A stretch of 64,000 bases of DNA from Taeniopygia guttata (GCF_048771995.1 NC_133063.1:15542063-15606062), one strand, 5' to 3'. Numbered from the stretch's first letter, positions 1-27,476 are shown. The notes: a model not told the origin generated them from the sequence alone. Made by a program: numbers and translations.

Positions 1-423
1 AGAAGTGTGCTGTGTCTTCTATTCCTACAGAACTGTATATTCAGCATTCTATATATGATTAAGCCTTTTTGTATACCTGTGTTCCTAATAAAAACCAGTG
101 TATTATTTCTCTTCAAAACTTCTGAGGTCAGTTATTTTGATTTTTGTAAATCACAAGTTGATTTATCATTAACTATTCTCTCAAGAACTGGCATTTGAAG
201 CTGACCAAAACTGAAGTTTACTTTTCATCACTGTAGTACTGGTAACTGATGCTGGTAATTCATCAGGGAAAATAAAACCAGTGATGGTTGTCAGTGTGGC
301 CTGTTAATGGATAAAATGTAGAGGAAGCCATTTTGTAAACTGAGCCAGATATGAGAAACCTAGTTGTTTAGATCTGGTTTGAATGAAAAACTGACTGCTA
401 ATAAACTAATCTCCTTTTGACAG

Positions 424-16574
<16,151 letters not shown>

Positions 16575-17540
16575 TACAAATTTGTATTTGCCAAAGGAGA
16601 TGTAAATGGTCAAGCTGATGGATTCCATATTTGTATTTTTGCTGGGAGATCTTGCACATACATGTACAGAAACAAATGTACTATATATTTGAATTTTTGT
16701 AAGTGTACTATCTTTGTTAATTGGATTGAGATGCTTTTATAAAGGAAATAAGAAGGACTTGAGTACCTGCTGTAAATGTGAAAATAATTGAAATCTTATA
16801 TACTATACTTGGTGTTTATTAAACAGAAGTCTTGAAACTTGCAAATGAGCACAGATATATTCCATACTTTCTCTAAAGCGTGGAACATCGGTATTTTAAT
16901 TTCTTATTAGCAGTGGGAAATAGAAGTAGTTTATACTCGAATGCAATCAACTGGGCACTACTTTTCTTCTTTCAAGGCTAGCTTGAAGACTCTTGGAATG
17001 AAAAAATCACTTTATTATGGGGATTAAAAAACATCAAGTCCTGTGTTTTGCATACTTTGTTAGAGTCTAGAAATATACAGTTTTTTATATTATGACTCAG
17101 CATACAAATCTGATTTCTACACTTAATGCACCAGAGCAAATATATGTTACCATTTTACATTTGTATTGAACTATTTTTTTAGAAGCAAAATTTACAGATT
17201 TAACAGTGAGAAATAGGGAAGGGAAGAAAAATGAAAACACTTTTTTTTCTGGGAAGACTCAGAATCATAACTCAAACCACTTAAATTTTTTTTGTACTTT
17301 TTATATGAATAAATGCAAATGTAATATTTGAAGTCTAGAAGTAATAAATCAGTGAGCATCCTAGCACTCAGCTAAACTTCATCTCTTCAAGATACTGTAC
17401 TTACTCAATTTGTTTTATTAATACCATGACAGCTGCAGGTGTACTGTAGCCAACTGTATTACCTAGGGAAGAAGTTCAGGTTTAGAATGTTAAACTATGA
17501 AGGTAGTCTTGGACTTGACAAGTTGCTAAATAAACAGTAA
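16575..17540 (+). other. Probable SLC30A5 3' UTR with several poly(A) signals
   Basis: AT-rich non-coding sequence after the stop. Poly(A) signal hexamers lie at 16818 (ATTAAA), 17308, 17343 and 17529 (AATAAA), so more than one 3' end is possible. The true end cannot be fixed from sequence alone. Confidence 0.5.
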
Positions 17541-18020
17541 ATTGAGACTTCTTGACCGGAAGTGAAAGAATTATGGATGTTGAGGACTTAATACTGCAAA
17601 GAAAACAAATCCATGTGTTTAGTGAAAACCTGTCAGTGGGGTAATAAAATACATCTTCAGAGGTGGTTCTGCTTACATCTGTTCACAGGCTTCTTGTGCC
17701 CCCTCTTCTTGTCTATAGTACATTAATATTTTCCTTAAAATTTAAGAAATTAATTCAGTGGTTAACAAGAACGAATACATCTTTCACCATCCCATGTATC
17801 ATGGCAGTATTGTTTTGTTGTACTGTTTTCTTGTTTCTGGTATTCAATGGTTCTCGAATACCATAATAATAAGAATAGAGTTGATATTAGTGCAATTGAA
17901 GGGCAGAACAAAGTGGAAAGGAATTATGTAATTGGAGATTTACCAGGAATGCAGTTAGGGATGTCCTTGAGCCATTCTGCTTGTCTTGTCAGATTGTTTA
18001 TACAATGTTATAAATGAAAA
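17541..18020. other. Intergenic, no recognised content
   Basis: AT-rich DNA beyond the SLC30A5 3' end; nothing recognised. Confidence 0.5.
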
Positions 18021-18022
18021 TT

Positions 18023-18700
18023 TGTCTGGCCAAATTTATATGAAAAAAAAAAATTTATTTTGCAATCAACTTCTATCTAGCCAGCCACAAGGAAAGAACA
18101 GAGCCGAGCCCGGGGACGGCCCTGGGTGTGCAACAAGGAGTCAGCCTCAGCAGAGGTTTTCCTCCATGCCCACACACCTCCATCCTGGCACAAGCGGTTT
18201 TTATAGGGAAAATTCCGCCTGAGGCCAAGATTTCAGCAATCAGTCTTTTCTTCTATTTAGAGTCTATATGTTACTAAGATTTTCTGTTTTGGTGATGAGG
18301 GAGAACAATTCAGTGTCCAGAGTTGTTGAATCCGGTGATGAAATTTACGAGAACCTGCATTCACATGTATCTGTCCGAGGAGTTCCATGATATCCATCTC
18401 AGGTCGTTCACATGACGATCAGCGCTTGGGGTCCCTCCTCATGGCCCATCTCTTGGCCGAGCCACATCCTTTTACTTGTAAATTGGGTTTCAACATACAC
18501 CAGGTTTCACCTGCGAGGGTTGGGGGAGTCCTAATACAAATGTGTATACTCCAACAAATATTCAATATCACATATATCATATTAGAAATGGTGCAAATTA
18601 TATCTACTACACATAACATACAACTTCTGTGGTTTGTTTTCTTACTCTTGAAGGAGTTCCTCCCGAGGTATGTTAAAACACTCTGCGGTACAAGACTGAC
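18023..18700 (-). mobile_element. LTR-like fossil, minus orientation
   Basis: On the minus strand a TATA-like box (cctataaaaaccgc) near 18205 is followed about 150 bases later by an AATAAA-type signal near 18050 and a short tail, consistent with a solo LTR. No matching coding part is present. Right end not defined. Confidence 0.42.
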
Positions 18701-19218
18701 TAGGAAAACTGTGGTCAGAAAACTACTAGAAGTTTCATTGCATTTGTGTAGAGTGATGAAGATAAACTGCATAAATTGCAGTCCCTCATGTCTTGGGACA
18801 GTGCTGGAGAGTCAGCCGCCTCCTCAAAGCTGGATCCCGTTTTCTGCCCATTTACACATATAGCAGTGGGTTTCTTATCTTGCCTCCTCCAGAAGGCTCA
18901 TCACTTGACAAGCTACCATTATGCTCTGTCTAAAACTAGGGTGGTATTTTGGTTTTGAAACAAACCTCAAACAAAAAGCTTCACTTCATATTTACATTTA
19001 CCACTCCTGTTTTGAGGTGGTTATGCTAGACTTGATGGTATTTCAGCAAACCCTATTGTAACATGAAATGATGATGAAAAGGGGGGTGATTATGTCTTTT
19101 AAATCCTTACCTTAACATAATTGTAAAGCTTTTGTGCTTGCCATAGCTTCCTCTGAGCAAATGGCCATTTCCTACTTCAGCTGCAGCAGCAGAACCCAAA
19201 ACAAATCAAGGTGGCCCG
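18701..19218. other. Intergenic, no recognised content
   Basis: No gene or clear repeat seen. Confidence 0.4.
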
Positions 19219-19948
19219 TGTTATGGACAGGCTTACAAACAAAACTTTAAAGTAGCCAAAAATGAGGCCAATTAATTAAAAAAAAAAAAAAAAAGTAAGC
19301 CTGTTTAATAAAAACTGAACAACTGGAAGCAAAAGCCTCCGGTTTGTCCGCAGTCTGTTTCAACGACTCAGTAAGTGTAACCTGAGGATGTTTCTAAGGA
19401 AGCCGGCTCAGAGGAACGACCCGGATGTCACACACCCAGGCCTTTTAAAGTGTCTCTTGTCTCCTGATTGGGGTGCTCAGGATCGTGCTGCGACAGATCT
19501 GTTTCTCCGTTGCTGATTGGCCAATAAGTTGATTGCCAATTGTTTTGGAATTCTCGCCTCCTATTGATTGGTCTCTCTTCCAAGCTTAATTCAAGCTGTG
19601 GCTGTGCTCCACGATGCAATACTTCTGGAAGCTTCCCTGCCCTTCCACAAAGATTGGCATCTCCTCCCCGGTTCCACTCCCCTTTTATACATGCACAGCA
19701 GTACTGAGCTTTAATATAACTAATCACCATTTGTTACTGATACCCGCAACACCTAACCCTGTACATACATTGTTACCTACATTCCAATCACAACTTGTTA
19801 CCTGTACCAACAACATCCAACCTTGTACATACATTGTTAACTGCCATTCCAATCACAACTTGTTACTTGTACCAACAACATTTAACCTTGTATATACATT
19901 GCAAACTACATCTCCCCAAAATTTTAAATCTTATTATTGTTCATGACA
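19219..19948 (-). mobile_element. Solo LTR, same family as the LTR in each array unit
   Basis: Plus-strand ends are tgttatggacag and ttcatgaca, which make short inverted TG...CA termini. On the minus strand CCAAT-like boxes precede a TATA-like tttaaaag and an AATAAA-type signal lies near the 3' end. It aligns along its full length with 34147-34809 but is clearly diverged, with an internally repeated ~60-bp block (ttgttac...) at 19735-19900. An old solo LTR that marks the family before the array formed. Confidence 0.75.
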
Positions 19949-20410
19949 GCTGGTACTGTGATCACGGCAGTGAAGATGAGCCCATACCTGTATACTTGAC
20001 AGGCAAGTGCAAACGTACCTCTTAGCTTGCATTTGGTAGGTTTTTGCATGTTACCCAGCATACAAGCACAGTGTTCTTCCTTGCTCTCCTGGCAGGAAGA
20101 TTATGGCAATAAGCATTGTCTATCCTTCAACATCCATCTTAAACTTGTTGAGTCTGGCAATAATCTACCAAAGATGAGTTCAGGATTCCCCACAAGATCT
20201 ATTGGAACTGTGCTGTGTGGGCAGGTTTTCAAACCACAGGTGGAAGCCACCTGTACTGGGAGGGATGGGGAGGTTCTATCGAGTGTTCTGATCTGTATGC
20301 AGAGAGTTGCAACAAAACACTTCAAAAGATTAAGCAGGTATAGAAGGAACTCCAAACAAGCAGTATGTGTGTGTATAAAGAGGAACATCTCCGTGTTTTC
20401 CGGTAACGTT
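19949..20410. other. Intergenic, no recognised content
   Basis: Unremarkable sequence leading into the CpG island. Confidence 0.5.
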
Positions 20411-21330
20411 TTATTCCCTGGTGCAGAAGCCATGGAGTCGTAGGCCGGGCCGAGCTGCGGGGCTGCGATGTGCGGCCAACCAGCGGCGGCGCCCGGGGCT
20501 CGCAGGCGCGGCGGCCGCAGCGCGCCCCGTGCCGCTGCTCTCTCTCCTGCCCGGCGGGCTCGCCTCGGTGCGTCTTGGGACCGGCTCGGCGCAGAGCTGG
20601 TGTTGCCGTGGCCGCGGGGAGGCACCTGCGCGGCCCTTCCTGTCCTGCTCGCTCCTTCCCATCCCTTCAGCTTGGCGGGCAGCGCGGGGTACAGCCCAGG
20701 GGCAGCCCGGTCTTCTCTTGGTGGGGAGGGCGATGGGTGTTTGCGCGTTTCTGGGACAGCCCGTTGGTTCCGTCACTCTGCTCCCCTTCAGCCCTCTAGT
20801 GCGAAGGGGAGCAGCCGTGAAGCCCCTCAGCTTCGCATCTACGGCCCTTTGGCTCCGAAGCCGGGCGGAGCTCTCGCCCGGCTCCGTTCCTCCAGCCCGC
20901 CAGCGCTGCCTGCAGCGCTGCCCCGATTCCCCCGTTCCCGCGGCTCGGGGCGCGGCGGTGCAGCGCACACCCACACACGCCGTCCCGCTGACCGCCCTTC
21001 TCTCGCCCTCCCCTGCAGTCCCGCTCCGCAGCCCATCCCTCGAAACAGAAGAGCGCACCCCCCCGTCCCCAAGAATAGGACGGCGACCGCCCCCACGATG
21101 GGGAGACATCGGCGCTGCATGGCTGAGCCGAGGGTGCGCCCAGCCGCCAAGAAGTCGCCGAGCTGAAGGGAGACCACGGGCAGCCGTGTCAAGTACGCCG
21201 CCGCTCCGGAGAGGAGAGTTACCAGAAGGCTTTCACCACGGAAAACTTGCCACCGCCAACCCTGGAGTCCCAGCCTATGTGCCTGTCCCACCGCCAGTCC
21301 CAGTCCCGGTCTCTTTGTACTGTGTGCCCC
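20411..21330 (+). promoter_or_regulatory. CpG island, probable old CCNB1 promoter and 5' region
   Basis: An abrupt block of very GC-rich, CpG-dense DNA in an otherwise AT-rich region, with many CGG/GCG clusters. Long open frames on both strands here are a by-product of GC richness. It lies just upstream of the CCNB1 relic on the same strand and in the same order as human SLC30A5-CCNB1, so it most likely marks the CCNB1 promoter. Whether it still drives any transcript cannot be told. Confidence 0.7.
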
Positions 21331-21502
21331 TCCCTCAGCCCGGTGTTTGGCTGCCGCTGCAGCAGAGCCGTGTCTGCCTCTGGTGCCCTGAAATAGGGGT
21401 CATGAGCCCGTGCGGTGCTCCACGCTGCAGGATTGCAGCTTGGCCCACACTGGGCTGTGGAGGGAGGTGCTGACAGCAATGATTTTCTGAATTTCCTTGC
21501 AG

Positions 21503-21687
21503 TCAGAGCATCAGTCTCCACACCCCATGGAAATACATGAATGTCATTAAGCAGAAGATACATACTATGTCAGGCTTTGTCTAATGTCTTCCTTGAGTCT
21601 GAAGACTCAGACGTGGACAATAGTAATGACCTAAACTTGTGTAGCAACTAGGTGAAGAACATCTGCATCTACCTGAGACACCTGGAA
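21503..21687 (+). pseudogene. CCNB1: CCNB1 relic, exon-4-like block
   Basis: Begins right after a good polypyrimidine tract and AG. The reading frame changes between AED (near 21551) and CQALSNV (near 21570); two in-frame stops are present. The downstream border has gttggt rather than a consensus donor. Confidence 0.85.
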
Positions 21688-21689
21688 GT

Positions 21690-22470
21690 TGGTAGGCATC
21701 TAATGACATCTGCAGTAAACTGTCCTTGTAGGTGTGGCTTGCCTTGGAGTTGGGATTCACTTTCACCAATGATTTCTCCAGAGGCATTAGTAAGTCTCCT
21801 TCAACTTTAAAATACAGGATTGAACTGAACTGATAATATGAAGAGATGTTGATTGTTAGACCAATCACCTACTAATACTAGTACTGTTCTCTTTCTAGCC
21901 CATTTCTAGTGAGCAAAGAAACCTTGTGTGCTGTGGTCTACACCCATGGGTTATGTCTGTACCAAGCTTCTGGATAAGGTTCAAGCTGTGCCTGAACCTG
22001 GGATGTTCAGGTTGGACATGAAAAATTTCTTTACTGAAAGAGTAGTCGGATACTGGAATGGGTTGTCCAGGGAAGTGGGAAAGTCACTCTGAGGAAGTGT
22101 TCAAGAAGTGACTGGATATGTCAGTTGACAAAGGGCTTTTACCCTAGGCTAAAGCATGAGTGCTGGTCAATAACACCCTACATGGCTGGACACACCATTA
22201 ACAATACAGATGACCAACAAAAGACATTCAATTCTCAATTGTATGTACCACGAAAAATTCTTGGCTATGAACAGTGAGTTGATGCATCAAAACTGCTTAT
22301 GCCTCTCCTTGATTTGAACTCAAGGCCTTCTAACACCCCTGCGGGTGCCAATAGAGGTAACAGAGGATGTATAGTTATTCTGTGTGAGTATGAGCATCCT
22401 TTCATATAACAAACCTTGAAAACCTGTGTTTTGAACCAAGTCATGTAGATAAATCTCTACTGCTTATTTG
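21690..22470 (+). other. CCNB1 relic intron region, no recognised exon
   Basis: A CR1-like trace (ctggaatgggttgtccaggg) lies near 22060. The expected cyclin exon with the MRAILIDW motif is not recognisable and is either deleted or too decayed. Confidence 0.45.
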
Positions 22471-22475
22471 TACAG

Positions 22476-22715
22476 GACAATGCTGTTTCCAAGGTGAAGT
22501 TGCAGCTGGCTGGTGTCATAGCTAGGTACATTGCCACCAAATATGAAGAGATTCTTCACCCCTATATTGGAGACTTTAGCTATGCAGGTGACCACACTTG
22601 CTCAAAGATTCATACTCACCAGACGGAGAGGAAGATCCTGAAAGCTCTGGACTTCTCTCTGGGTTGCTCTCTCAGCACTGCCTAAGAGCTTCAAAGATTG
22701 CAGGAGTGTTGAGAA
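22476..22715 (+). pseudogene. CCNB1: CCNB1 relic, cyclin-box exon
   Basis: 63-residue open stretch KLQLAGVIARYIATKYEEIL, then HPYIGDFSYAGDHT and KILKALDFSLG, aligned to human KLQLVG...ASKYEEMYPPEIGDF...KILRALNFGLG. The IGDF tetrad favours B1 over B2. After LG the match to RPLPLHFLRRASKIG continues only with small deletions and a frame change. Confidence 0.88.
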
Positions 22716-22924
22716 TGGATGTTACTATAAATTGAATCTGGAAAAGGCAATACTTAATTGTGGCAACTTGTTAAAATGGCTCAAAATTTTTGAGTACTTC
22801 AATTGAGCCTGGCTGAGACCTGTCTTCATTTTAGAAATGAGTTTTATTTATCTGTTCCTGTGACATGAGCCTAACTTACCACAATTCAGTGTGAAAACAC
22901 ATGCCTGATTGTAAGCAGCCACTT

Positions 22925-23370
22925 TAGTTTCCATTTCCCTCAACAATGGTTGTCAGAGGCATGTGGAGGAGGGGTGCACATGGGCCACGTGTAGGAGGCA
23001 ACTAGAAGAAGCCTTGTGTTCAGGAGGACTCCTCACAATGGGACAGGTAGTAAGAGACTCTGAACTCTGAAGAGGGGCTTCTCCAACCAGATGGCGAAAG
23101 GTTGGATTGGCCCAATAGTCTTCTGCCAGGAGATGGGCTTTGGGAGGAGCCAGGGACATAAAAAGTAACTGTGTCACAAGTGCCCGGGGCTTTTTGAAAC
23201 TTGTTCGCTGTGTGTGGGTTTTTGGCTTGGGGCTTTTTTGAGACTGTGTTTTTGCATTTGAGGCTTGGTGATTAGAGGGACTTTCGGAATCTTATATTTT
23301 TGCTTTGGCTCCAGCCTGCTGAGGTCTGCTTCTTGCTCTGGTCCTAGCTTGTTTTAGCCCTTTTTTTTTT
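22925..23370 (+). repeat. LTR-like sequence with T-rich end
   Basis: Contains a TATA-like cataaaaagtaac near 23157 and a T-rich run at 23361-23377 just before the next CR1. Could be an LTR fragment or a relic promoter; not identified. Confidence 0.3.
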
Positions 23371-23377
23371 TTTTTTT

Positions 23378-24836
23378 ACAGTGTGAATTAGGTTGGAAAA
23401 GACCTTTGAGATCAACTAGTCTTACCTATGACCTAACCTACACCTCCTCATCAACTAAACCATGGCACTGAGTGCCGCATCGAGTCCTTTTTTAAAACAC
23501 ATCAAGGGACACATCCACTGCCTCCCTGGACAGCCAATTCCAGTGCCCAGCCACTCTTCCAGTGAAGAATCTTTTTCTGACATCTAATCTAAACTTTCCT
23601 TAGCACAGCTTAAGGCTGTGTCCTCTAGTTCTGTCAATGCTTGCCTGGAGAAGAGACTGACTCCCACCTGACTACAACCAGGCAGTTGTAGAGTGATAAG
23701 GTCTCCCCTAAGCTTCCTTTTCTCAAATGAAACAACCAGCTCCCTCAGCTCTCAAACAACCCCCGCTCCCTCAGCTGTTCTTCATAGGGCTTGTGTTCCA
23801 AGCCCTTCATCAGCCTTGTTGCCCTACTCTGGACGTGTTCAAATGTCCCAAAATCCTTCCTAAATTGAGTGGCCCAGAACTGGACACAGTACTCAAGGTG
23901 CAGATGTTCAGTTGGCTGTCAATCAGCACCCCCATGTCCCTTTTTGCCTGGCCACTGTCCAGCCACTCTGTCCCCAGCCTGTAGCACTGCAGGGGATTGC
24001 TGGGGCCAAAGTGTAAGACTCAGCACTAGGTCTTGTTAAGCTTCATGTTGTTTGACTTGGCCCATTGATCCAGCACGTCCAGGTCCCTTTGCAGAGCCAT
24101 CCTACCTTCCAACAGATTGACATATGCTCCCAGCTTAGTGTCACCTCCAGATTTGCTGCTGGTGGACTCAATCCCCTCATCCATGTCATCAATAAAGATA
24201 TTAAACAGAACTGGTCCCAGTACAGAGCCCTGAGGGACACCACTGGTGCCTGGCCCCAGCTGCATGCAGCACCGCTCACCAGCACTCTCAGCCAGTTCTG
24301 AGCCCAGCACTGAGTGTTCCTGTCCCAGCCATGGGCTGCAGCTTTTCCAGCAGTGCTGTGGGAGACAGTGCCCAAGGCCTTGCTGGAGTCCAGGTACACA
24401 ACATCCACAGCCCTTCCTGCATCCACCAGGCATGTCACCTGGTCATAAAAGGAGACCAGGTTAGTCAAGCACAACCTGCCCCTCCTAAACCCATGCTGGC
24501 TGGCTGATACCCTGGCCAGTGCTGTGTGATGGCACTCAAGATGATCTATTGCACAATCTTTCCAGGCAAGGTCAGGCTGACCGGCCTGAAGTTACCTGGA
24601 TACTCCTCCCCATCCCTTTCTGTGAATGGGTGTCACACTGGCCAGCTTCCAGTCCTCCGGATCCTCACCAGTGAGCCAGGAGTGTGGGTAAATAATGGAG
24701 ACCAGCTTCACAAGCTCATCTGCCAGCTCCCTCATCACCCTAGGATGGATCCCATCTGGTCCCATAGATTTGTGAGCACCTAAGTGGCTAAGCAGGTCTG
24801 CTTCCTCCTGGGTTACACAGGGACTGTTCTGCTACC
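23378..24836 (-). mobile_element. CR1 LINE, minus orientation, cut by the array
   Basis: The left end is a reversed CR1 3' end (attaggttggaaaagacctt). The minus strand at 24026-24474 keeps reverse-transcriptase signatures [19 protein letters not shown] and [10 protein letters not shown]. At 24837 the sequence switches abruptly to the first tandem unit, which begins inside another CR1 of opposite orientation. Confidence 0.9.
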
Positions 24837-25425
24837 TCACGGAACACATCCTCCTTGAAGCTATGCTAAGGCACATGGAGAACAGGGAGGTGATTTGGGA
24901 CAGCCGAGGGTGAGTCTTGCCCGACCTACCCAGTGGCCTTCAATGATGGATCGAGTACATGAAGGGACAAGGGGAAGGCTACAGGTGTCGTTTATCTGGA
25001 CTACCGTAAAGCCTTTGACATGATCCCCAAAACATTCTCCCTAAATTTGAGAGAGATGGATTTGGTGCCTGGACTGTTGGATGGATAAGAAATTGCATGC
25101 ATGGTGCTTCCAGAGATCAACAGCTAAGAGTCAGGATGGACCTCAAAGTTCTGTTCTCTGAGCAATGTCTATTAATATCTTCATTAATCCTGTACACAGA
25201 GGTATCCTCAGCAGGTTTGCTGATGTCACCAAGCAGCAGCTGACACACCTGAAGAATGGAATGACTACTAAAGAGATGTGATGTGCTTGAGGAGTGGAAC
25301 CATAGCAGTCTCATGCGGTTTAAAAAGATCAAGTATGAGGTGCTGCACCTGAGTCAGGGTAGGTCTCAGGATGCATCCAGGCACAGTCTGGCCCCAGGAT
25401 GCAAAGAGGATGGGAGTTTCTGCCT
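24837..25425 (+). mobile_element. CR1 LINE coding fragment, plus orientation (unit 1, cut by array edge)
   Basis: Plus-strand decayed reverse-transcriptase reading includes HILLEAMLRHMENREVI and YLDYRKAFDMIPK, typical CR1 ORF2 text. Its 5' part is missing here but is present at the unit 1/2 junction (from about 36885), which shows that the array edge cuts the element. Confidence 0.9.
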
Positions 25426-25429
25426 GTCT

Positions 25430-25969
25430 GTGCCCTGTCAGCCTGTTGTGTAGGCCCCAAGGCAGCCAGGCTGTTACTACACCACTGTGTCCCTCGCTCT
25501 CTGTGCCCGGCACCTCCGGCCCTGCTGCCCTGCTCCCGGAGCCCTGTCCCCGGGCAGAGCCGTTCCCTGCCCGGGCACTGCCCCTTGGGGTGCTCCCTGC
25601 TGCGGCCTGGGCTGGCCCCAGAGCAGGGTCCCCCTGCGGGTGGCCCCGGGCGGGCCGCGTGTCCCCGGCCGGCTGTGCCCGGGCAGCTGCCTCAGCCGTG
25701 AGGGCTGCAGAGCTGCGGGAGCCCACGGCTCTCTGCCGGCCGCGCTGCAGAGCTCCCAGCTCCAGCTGGCAGGGCCTCAGCGCCCGCCCTGTGCCCTCCC
25801 GCAGGGACAGGCAGGCCAGGCCCTGCTTGCTGCCCTCATGGCGGCATTCCTGGCCCCTGCGCTCTCCAAGGGCTTCTCCAGGGGCACCCTCCTGCGGCCT
25901 TTGGGTCCCTGCACGGGAGCCGTGAGAGACCGGCACAGGGGCTGTTGGCAAGGGCCTGGAGGGACAGCG
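25430..25969. repeat. GC-rich block of the unit (unit 1)
   Basis: Very GC- and CpG-rich DNA inserted between the CR1 coding fragment and a CR1 3' UTR. It has long open frames on both strands (184 aa plus, 240 aa minus) rich in Pro, Gly, Ala and Arg; the minus frame runs into CR1 DNA, so it is probably chance. No protein family recognised. Copies at about 37602-38145, 49772-50311 and 61935-62478. Confidence 0.6.
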
Positions 25970-26236
25970 CCAGGGCCAGTGGCTTCCCACTGACAGAGGG
26001 CAGCCTTAGGCTGGAGCTGTGCAAGGACTTCTGCTCTCTGAGGCTGCTGAGCCTCTGGCCCACGCTGCCCACAGGAGCTGTGGCTGCCCCATCCCTGGCT
26101 GTGTTCCAGGCCAGCTTGGATGGGCCTTGGAGCAACCTGGCCTAGCGGAAGGTGTCCCTGCCCTTGGCAGCAGGGCTGGGACAAGACAATTTCTAAGCAC
26201 CCTTCCAAGCCAAGGCATTCTGGGATTCTGTGATCA
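25970..26236 (+). mobile_element. CR1 3' UTR end, plus orientation (unit 1)
   Basis: Contains the CR1 3' text ttggagcaacctggcctag and ends in the CR1 terminal octamer-like attctgggattctgtgat. Copies at about 38146-38412, 50312-50578 and 62479-62745. Confidence 0.85.
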
Positions 26237-26479
26237 GAGGGGCTGGGGGTGGCTTGGCTTAATTTCGGCTAGAGATAATTCACCACTCTGAGTTTGGTTG
26301 AGTTCAAGGAGTCATGCTCATGAGCCCAGATTCACAGCCCGTGACATTTACCACTACTATAGGCCTGGCTGACATCAATAAAGTCTTGCACACTCCAGAT
26401 TCTGCACAAATTGCCTTTTATTGACACCAGAGCAAAGGGTTTTCCAGTTTGCTACTTATAAATGCATTAACTCTAGAGC

Positions 26480-26990
26480 GGGAATATGGGTTGCAACAGA
26501 TAGCAAGACTGGATATGGCTTTACATCTGTATAAAATTTATATCACGCATGTAATCTATTATAGGCATATGATATAGAATATATATTACAGAGTTATATT
26601 CATATTTAATGTATACAGCAAGTATATATCATATGTATGCTATATATGTAATAAATATATCTATTTTATGAAAAACCTTCCAGACATAAAGGGACTATGA
26701 GCAACAATATGTGTCACAACAGACACTGACAATAAATATGTCTTCTACTGTTACTATTTAAACGAAATTACATATGCAACTCTTTAAAATCACTTTTTAT
26801 CCTGATGTAACTCCATATTTCATATTTTGATATTATTTATGTTACTATATTGTTTTGATTTATCGTATTTTACTAGTAGATATGATAATTCATAAACTTT
26901 ATAGTATATAACAGGCATACACAATAGATCTATCTATGAAACAAAAACCTTGATTCTGCTATAGATAAAATTTCATGTCAGCTCCAACAC
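26480..26990. repeat. AT-rich block of the unit (unit 1)
   Basis: About 500 bases dominated by TATA, ATAT and TTTAT runs with no coding potential and no recognised family. Copies at about 38656-39166, 50822-51332 and 62989-63499. It separates CR1 debris from the ITPRIPL1-like part. Confidence 0.6.
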
Positions 26991-27476
26991 ACGTGGTCTA
27001 ATGTTGACATAAAGGTGTCTCTTCCAGGGACATGGAGAGGCTCCATCCATTGACTCATCCCGGGTCACCAGTGCCAGTTTTTCCTCATATTCTTTTTTGC
27101 CCCATTTCTATTTTTCTTTTTCTGTCCCAGATTCCCACTTTTTTCATGCTTGAAATTTTAGCTCTCCTCAAAGGCTGGGAAGAACTGCATATTGCAGGTG
27201 GGGTTTGGAGACTTTAGCTCAGCATGTAGAGCAGGGCTCAATGACAGCTGGGTGCCTTTTTTGGAAAGTGAAATGATACAAAGAAGTAGAATAAACCCTC
27301 CCGTGGCAGTCCACTTTCTGAGGTGCCAGCAGAGGCTGTTGGACCTTCTCCAGAGCCTTTGCACGCATCCTCTTCTCCTTAGCACCAAATTTGTGCTAGG
27401 AGGTGGTTGTCTGCTGCCAGCTGCGAGCAGCACAAGCACTGCTCTGTGCACTTGGCCATGGCTCCTGCCCTTCCTT
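26991..27476. other. Non-coding stretch downstream of ITPRIPL1 fragment A (unit 1)
   Basis: No gene recognised. On the minus strand it follows the stop codon of fragment A and may be its old 3' flank. Confidence 0.4.

Larger units (their letters stand above)
21098..22720 (+). pseudogene. CCNB1: Cyclin B1 (CCNB1) unitary-type pseudogene
   Basis: Cyclin B1 is the mitotic CDK1 partner. Three relic blocks lie in the right order and strand. Block 1, about 21098-21325, resembles the destruction-box region (GDIG at 21102-21113) and the Pro/Val stretch (VPVPPPVPVPVS). Block 2, 21503-21687, follows an intact tttccttgcag acceptor; it reads SPHPMEIHECH, then in a shifted frame CQALSNVF and VKNICIYLRHLE, matching human CQAFSDVI and VKDIYAYLRQLE. 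It has TAA at 21548 and TAG at 21649. Block 3, 22476-22715, follows a tttgtacag acceptor and reads DNAVSKVKLQLAGVIARYIA and on through the cyclin box, then loses frame with TAA at 22683. Kept splice acceptors exclude a processed copy. The exon between blocks 2 and 3 (MRAILIDWLVQVQMKF region) was not found. Human has CCNB1 directly downstream of SLC30A5 on the same strand, so this is the locus itself. Confidence 0.85.

Noticed and set aside
20421-21473. 350-aa plus-strand frame in the CpG island
   Set aside because: Open because of GC richness; only its last part shows the CCNB1-like GDIG and VPVP traces, and it crosses the exon/intron border of the relic.
24026-24474. Two overlapping minus-strand frames of ~140 aa
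   Set aside because: They are CR1 reverse-transcriptase remains, not host genes.
25268-25990. 240-aa minus-strand frame in the GC-rich block
   Set aside because: It runs into CR1 DNA and overlaps equally long plus-strand frames; composition is that of GC-rich noise.
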